Source: Flavobacteriaceae bacterium UBA7433 (GTDB lineage Bacteria > Bacteroidota > Bacteroidia > Flavobacteriales > Flavobacteriaceae). From it: a stretch of DNA of 9,360 nucleotides. Position numbers and translations under genes: made by a program. The notes below the pieces were generated by a model. That model did no database searches, was not told the DNA's origin, and saw only the letters and a list, made by a program, of their open reading frames with translations. This document shows, one piece after another, positions 5,886 to 9,360 of this stretch (positions within the stretch are counted from its first letter, which is position 1; each line of letters begins with the position of its first letter). Location: contig DLQL01000099.1 in NCBI GenBank assembly GCA_002477565.1, positions 25,143 to 34,502 on the forward strand. Direction: 5' to 3'.

Positions 5886-7541
5886 TTGTTAACAACACTA
5901 TCCATATCCAATTACGCTTTGATCAAGGCGTTGCAGACCGATTTTTCAGAAGGTCTTTCAATCATCACAGGAGAGACAGGAGCGGGAAAGTCCATTCTTT
6001 TAGGGGCATTAGGATTGGTGCTAGGCAACAGAGCAGATTTGAACAGTCTCAAAAACAGCGCTGAAAAATGTGTGATCGAGGCTACTTTTTCGATAGAGGC
6101 ACTCCAATTGCACTCTTTTTTCGAAGCTGAAGATTTGGACTACGAAGCGGAAACCATCATCCGGAGAGAAATTTTGCCCAGTGGAAAGTCCAGGGCTTTT
6201 GTCAACGATACGCCTGTTACCCTTGCCGTCTTGAATGCTTTGAAAGGGCATTTGATCGACGTGCATTCTCAAAACACGACAGCACAACTCTCCGAGACGG
6301 CCTACCAATTTCAAATTGTAGATGCTTTGGCGGCCAACACATCTCTTTTACAAGACTACGCGAGGCAATTAAAAGCCCACAAAAGCCTCCACAATGATTT
6401 GAATGCTTTGTTGCAAGAGCAAGCGGATTCTCAACAAGCGTACGCTTACAATTCCCACTTGTTTCAAGAATTGGAGGCTGCCTGTTTCAAAGTAGGGGAA
6501 CAAGAAGAATTGGAACTTGCCGTTGAAAAGTTGGCCAATATAGAAGCCATCAAATTGGCGCTTTCCGAAAGCGTACACTTGGCAAGTGACGAACAGATCG
6601 GGGGGCAGAACACCCTTTATCAAATACAGACTTCGCTTCAGAAAATTTCCAACTATGCACCCGAATACCAAGCGTTTTTAGATCGGATTCACAGTTTGAA
6701 AATTGAGTTGGACGATTTGGTTTTTGAATTGGAAAAAGCCAACGAGCAGGTCGATTTTAGCGAGGGTTCGATTGAAGCCACAAACGAACGTTTGCAACTC
6801 CTGTACACCTTACAGAAAAAGCACGCTGCAACCACCATTTCCGACTTGTTGCAAATTCAATTGGATTTGGAAGACAAAGTGAGTCGTGTTGAAAATGCCA
6901 CAACCATTTTAGAAGAAAAACAAGCAGCCATTGTCAAGAGTACAACTGCTTTGAACAAACTTTGCGTCCAATTGCACAAAAGGAGAAAAGCGGCAATTCC
7001 AAAGCTCAGCAAGCAGCTGCAAGACGTCCTTGCCAAATTGGGCATGGAAAATGCAACTTTCCAAATTTCATTGCAGCCCACTGCTGACTTTGCGAACAAT
7101 GGCAAGGACCATTTGAATTTTTTGTTCTCTGCCAACAAAGGGATCCCACACGACGTTTTGAAAAAAGTAGCTTCTGGAGGGGAACTTTCGAGAATTATGT
7201 TGGGAGTCAAGTTGATCTTGTCCAAATACGCACAGTTACCGACCATCCTTTTTGATGAGATTGACACGGGGGTTTCTGGTGAAGTCTCTAACAAAATTGC
7301 TGAGGTGATGCAGGAAATGGGCACACACATGCAGGTCATCACCATCACACATTTGCCACAAATTGCGGCGAAAGGAAGCAGTCATTTCAAAGTATACAAA
7401 GAAGAGGTATCTGGAGTGACGACGACATTTTTAAAGAAATTGACACAAAAAGAGCGCGTGGTAGAACTAGCCGAGATCCTCGGAGGAAAAACCATGACCT
7501 CTTCTGCTCTGCAGCACGCCAAAGAGTTGTTGAAAATCTAA
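5886..7541 (+). CDS. recN: DNA repair protein RecN (SMC-like ATPase)
   Basis: RecN is a cytoplasmic SMC-like ATPase recruited to double-strand breaks in recombinational repair. The 551-residue length fits the family. The N-terminus reads L-T-T-L-S-I-S-N-Y-A-L-I, the family start. Walker A GETGAGKS is at 29-36. A long helical, Gln/Glu/Lys-rich middle (about 150-370) forms the coiled-coil arms, shorter than in SMC proteins. The C-terminal ATPase half has the ABC signature ASGGELSRI at 429-437, Walker B ILFDEID at 454-460, D-loop GVSG at 462-465 and the switch histidine in ITHLPQIAA (H489). The start is TTG at 5886: no in-frame ATG lies nearby upstream, and the conserved family N-terminus begins exactly here. 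The gene follows a 125-base gap and is 8 bases from the next gene, probably one unit. No SOS box was recognised. Confidence 0.96.
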   Translation: MLTTLSISNYALIKALQTDFSEGLSIITGETGAGKSILLGALGLVLGNRADLNSLKNSAEKCVIEATFSIEALQLHSFFEAEDLDYEAETIIRREILPSGKSRAFVNDTPVTLAVLNALKGHLIDVHSQNTTAQLSETAYQFQIVDALAANTSLLQDYARQLKAHKSLHNDLNALLQEQADSQQAYAYNSHLFQELEAACFKVGEQEELELAVEKLANIEAIKLALSESVHLASDEQIGGQNTLYQIQTSLQKISNYAPEYQAFLDRIHSLKIELDDLVFELEKANEQVDFSEGSIEATNERLQLLYTLQKKHAATTISDLLQIQLDLEDKVSRVENATTILEEKQAAIVKSTTALNKLCVQLHKRRKAAIPKLSKQLQDVLAKLGMENATFQISLQPTADFANNGKDHLNFLFSANKGIPHDVLKKVASGGELSRIMLGVKLILSKYAQLPTILFDEIDTGVSGEVSNKIAEVMQEMGTHMQVITITHLPQIAAKGSSHFKVYKEEVSGVTTTFLKKLTQKERVVELAEILGGKTMTSSALQHAKELLKI

Positions 7542-7549
7542 GTTTCCAC

Positions 7550-9360
7550 ATGAATCGCACACACATGAAAACCAAATCGTTTTTACCCTATCTGCTGTCT
7601 CTTTTTGTTTTTATGGGAATCGCCTTGGCTTATTTTTCACCGGTTCTAAAAGGCGAGAAAATATTGCAAAGTGACATCCAGCAATTTCGTGGAATGGCCA
7701 AAGAAATTCAAGATTACAGAGCGAGGTACGACGAAGAAGCCTATTGGACCGACGCTGCTTTTGGTGGCATGCCTTCCTACCAGTTGAGTACCTATTACCC
7801 CCATGATTACATCAAGAAAATAGACAGTCTGATCCGGTTTTTACCCCGACCTGCCGATTACTTGTTTTTGTACTTTGTAGGCTTTTTTGTCTTGTTGTTG
7901 GGCTTGAAATTGGATTGGAGATTGGCAGGAATTGGAGCGGTGGCTTTTGGATTTTCTACCTATTTCATCATCATTCTGGGTGTGGGTCACAATGCGAAAG
8001 CCCATGCCATCGGTTACATACCTTTTGTGTTGTTTGGCTTTCTTTGGGTTTTTCAAAGAAAATATTTCAAAGGGTTTTTAGCAACGACCCTCGCAATGGC
8101 TTTGGAAATCAACGCGAGTCATCCACAAATGACGTATTACCTGCTCTTGGCATTGCTCCTAATGGGGCTGTTCTTCTTATGGGACGAACTGAAGACAAAA
8201 AAACCACTGCTTCCCTTTTTCAAAAGTGTCGGCATTACGTGCCTTGCTTTTGGACTGGCACTCGGTATGAATGCACATAGTTTGTTAGCCACCAAAGAAT
8301 ATGCCGATCAAAGCACTCGCGGCAAAAGTGATTTGACCCTTACAGCAGCGGGAACTAAAAAAGAACACAGTGGATTGTCAAAAGCCTATATCACTGAATA
8401 CAGTTATGGGTTTTTGGAAACGTTTAACTTATTGATTCCTCGTTTTACGGGGGGTGCCAACAGTGAAAATTTAGGTACCGACTCCCATACCTATGCCTTT
8501 TTAAGTTCTAAAATAGATCGAAAGCAAGCCCGTCAGTTTTCAGAAAATGTACCTACCTATTGGGGAAGTCAGCCCATAGTTGCCGCACCCGCCTATATCG
8601 GCGCTATTTTTATCTTTCTTTTTGTCTTGGGGATTTTCTCAGTACCTGGAAAACTAAAAAGAGCTTTGGTAGCCATCACAGGCTTTTCCATACTGATGAG
8701 TTGGGGGGAGAACTTTTCTCTTTTGACCAATTTTTTTATTGACTATGTGCCTTTGTACAACAAGTTTCGAGCCGTTTCTTCCATACAGATTTTAGCAGAA
8801 ATCACCATTCCGCTCTTGGGCATGTTGGCATTGCATTCTTTTGTATATGGAAAATTGTCTCCAAAGACAAAAGAAGTCGTTTTGAAAAAGAGTTTTTACA
8901 TCGTAGGAGGGACATGCCTGTTCTTTGTTCTTTTTGGGAGCAGCTTGTTTGGTTTTGATGGGGCAAACGATGTTTATTACAACCAATTGCTCAACGGGTT
9001 GGGCGATGCCATTGTAGCCGATCGAAAGACCCTCTTTTTTGAAGATAGCCTGCGTTCTTTTTTGCTTGTTTTTGCGACTACTTTGGCATTGTGGCTTTTT
9101 TCAAAAGAGCGTTTGCAACGTTCACCACTCTTAATTGCCATTGCTGCTTTGTTGCTTTTTGACATGGTTGGAACGGCAAGGCGTTATGTGAATACCGCTG
9201 ATTTTTATCCCGCTTCTAAAATAGAAATGCCTTTTGTAAAGTCAGCCATTGACAAAGAGATCTTGAAAGATACGGGGCACTACCGCGTTGCCAATTTTAC
9301 AGGAAACTTTATGAGTGACGGTGCCACTTCTTATTTCCATAAGTCTATCGGAGGCTACCA
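7550..9360 (+). CDS. YfhO-family multi-pass membrane protein, 5' part (3' end outside window)
   Basis: The frame from ATG 7550 is open for 603 codons to the window edge, with no stop; I derived it by translating the sequence directly. The product begins MNRTHMKTKSFLPYLLSLFV; the ATG at 7565 (residue 6) is an equally possible start. It matches the YfhO family of large polytopic inner-membrane proteins with a GT-C-like architecture. TM1 is at about 12-30, followed by an extracytoplasmic loop with AYFSPVLKGEKILQSDIQQF (27-46) and YWTDAAFGGMPSYQL (65-79). GVGHNAKAHAIGYIPF (144-159) and NASHPQMTYY lie between further hydrophobic segments, and several more membrane segments follow. Bacillus subtilis YfhO is linked to lipoteichoic acid glycosylation. 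Bacteroidota lack that polymer, so a role in transferring sugars from a lipid carrier to another envelope acceptor is only inference. It follows recN by 8 bases, probably co-transcribed. Confidence 0.85.
   Translation, partial: MNRTHMKTKSFLPYLLSLFVFMGIALAYFSPVLKGEKILQSDIQQFRGMAKEIQDYRARYDEEAYWTDAAFGGMPSYQLSTYYPHDYIKKIDSLIRFLPRPADYLFLYFVGFFVLLLGLKLDWRLAGIGAVAFGFSTYFIIILGVGHNAKAHAIGYIPFVLFGFLWVFQRKYFKGFLATTLAMALEINASHPQMTYYLLLALLLMGLFFLWDELKTKKPLLPFFKSVGITCLAFGLALGMNAHSLLATKEYADQSTRGKSDLTLTAAGTKKEHSGLSKAYITEYSYGFLETFNLLIPRFTGGANSENLGTDSHTYAFLSSKIDRKQARQFSENVPTYWGSQPIVAAPAYIGAIFIFLFVLGIFSVPGKLKRALVAITGFSILMSWGENFSLLTNFFIDYVPLYNKFRAVSSIQILAEITIPLLGMLALHSFVYGKLSPKTKEVVLKKSFYIVGGTCLFFVLFGSSLFGFDGANDVYYNQLLNGLGDAIVADRKTLFFEDSLRSFLLVFATTLALWLFSKERLQRSPLLIAIAALLLFDMVGTARRYVNTADFYPASKIEMPFVKSAIDKEILKDTGHYRVANFTGNFMSDGATSYFHKSIGGY

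Noticed and set aside
6857..7348. Long open frame (163 codons) on the - strand inside recN
   Set aside because: It overlaps the RecN ATPase motifs and shows no domain, signal peptide or start context; a shadow of recN.
7915..8280. Open frame (121 codons) on the + strand in another frame within the YfhO gene
   Set aside because: The overlapping frame from 7550 is continuous to the window edge and encodes family motifs; this one is rich in His, Cys and Arg without a recognisable domain.
7841..9165. Several short - strand frames (7841-8056, 8792-8986, 8977-9165)
   Set aside because: All are antisense to the YfhO gene and lack any recognisable protein feature.
1..9360. Defence system, prophage, insertion sequence, CRISPR array, tRNA or rRNA
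   Set aside because: No transposase, integrase, nuclease cassette, direct-repeat array or tRNA-like fold was seen; gene content is uniform core-genome material on one strand.

Overview
The window looks like conserved core chromosome of a member of the Bacteroidota, most probably a flavobacterium (Flavobacteriales/Flavobacteriaceae). Reasons: the protein types are those of flavobacteria (a Bacteroidota-style RNA polymerase omega subunit, a PorD/DUF4835 protein, a DUF6913-like protein beside dapA, a long YfhO-family protein); promoter-like sites match the Bacteroidota consensus TTTG-N(17-23)-TAnnTTTG; starts are preceded by A-rich stretches, not Shine-Dalgarno sequences; and the DNA is fairly AT-rich. 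All ten genes lie on the + strand. No RNA gene, mobile element, CRISPR array, integrase or phage gene was seen.

Layout. 1-546: 3' part of prmA (ribosomal protein L11 methyltransferase), cut by the window edge. 596-871: clpS, with its own good promoter whose -7 box lies across the prmA stop codon. 872-986: short gap with a weak hairpin. 987-1511: DUF6913-like hypothetical gene, joined by a one-base TAATG overlap to dapA (1511-2416), which ends in a GC-rich intrinsic terminator. A new promoter at about 2487-2517 then drives a tight run: bamD (2522 or 2531 to 3322), rpoZ (3337-3660), coaBC (3666-4877) and a PorD/DUF4835 gene (4870-5760), with gaps of 14, 5 and -8 bases. After a 125-base AT-rich gap come recN (5886-7541, TTG start) and, 8 bases later, a YfhO-family membrane protein gene (7550 to beyond 9360) that stays open to the window edge.

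How the genes fit together. The window is a chain of housekeeping functions: translation-factor modification (PrmA), N-end-rule proteolysis (ClpS), lysine/peptidoglycan precursor synthesis (DapA), outer-membrane protein assembly (BamD), transcription (omega), coenzyme A synthesis (CoaBC), type IX secretion (PorD) and DNA repair (RecN). The bamD-porD unit places two envelope-biogenesis genes around rpoZ-coaBC, a pair also found together in Firmicutes.

I found no clear sign of a new biological system. The most useful second looks are the promoter/start arrangement at bamD, the promoter embedded in the prmA end, the missing canonical cysteine in the CoaC domain, the uncharacterised gene coupled to dapA, and the YfhO protein, whose substrate in Bacteroidota is unknown to me.
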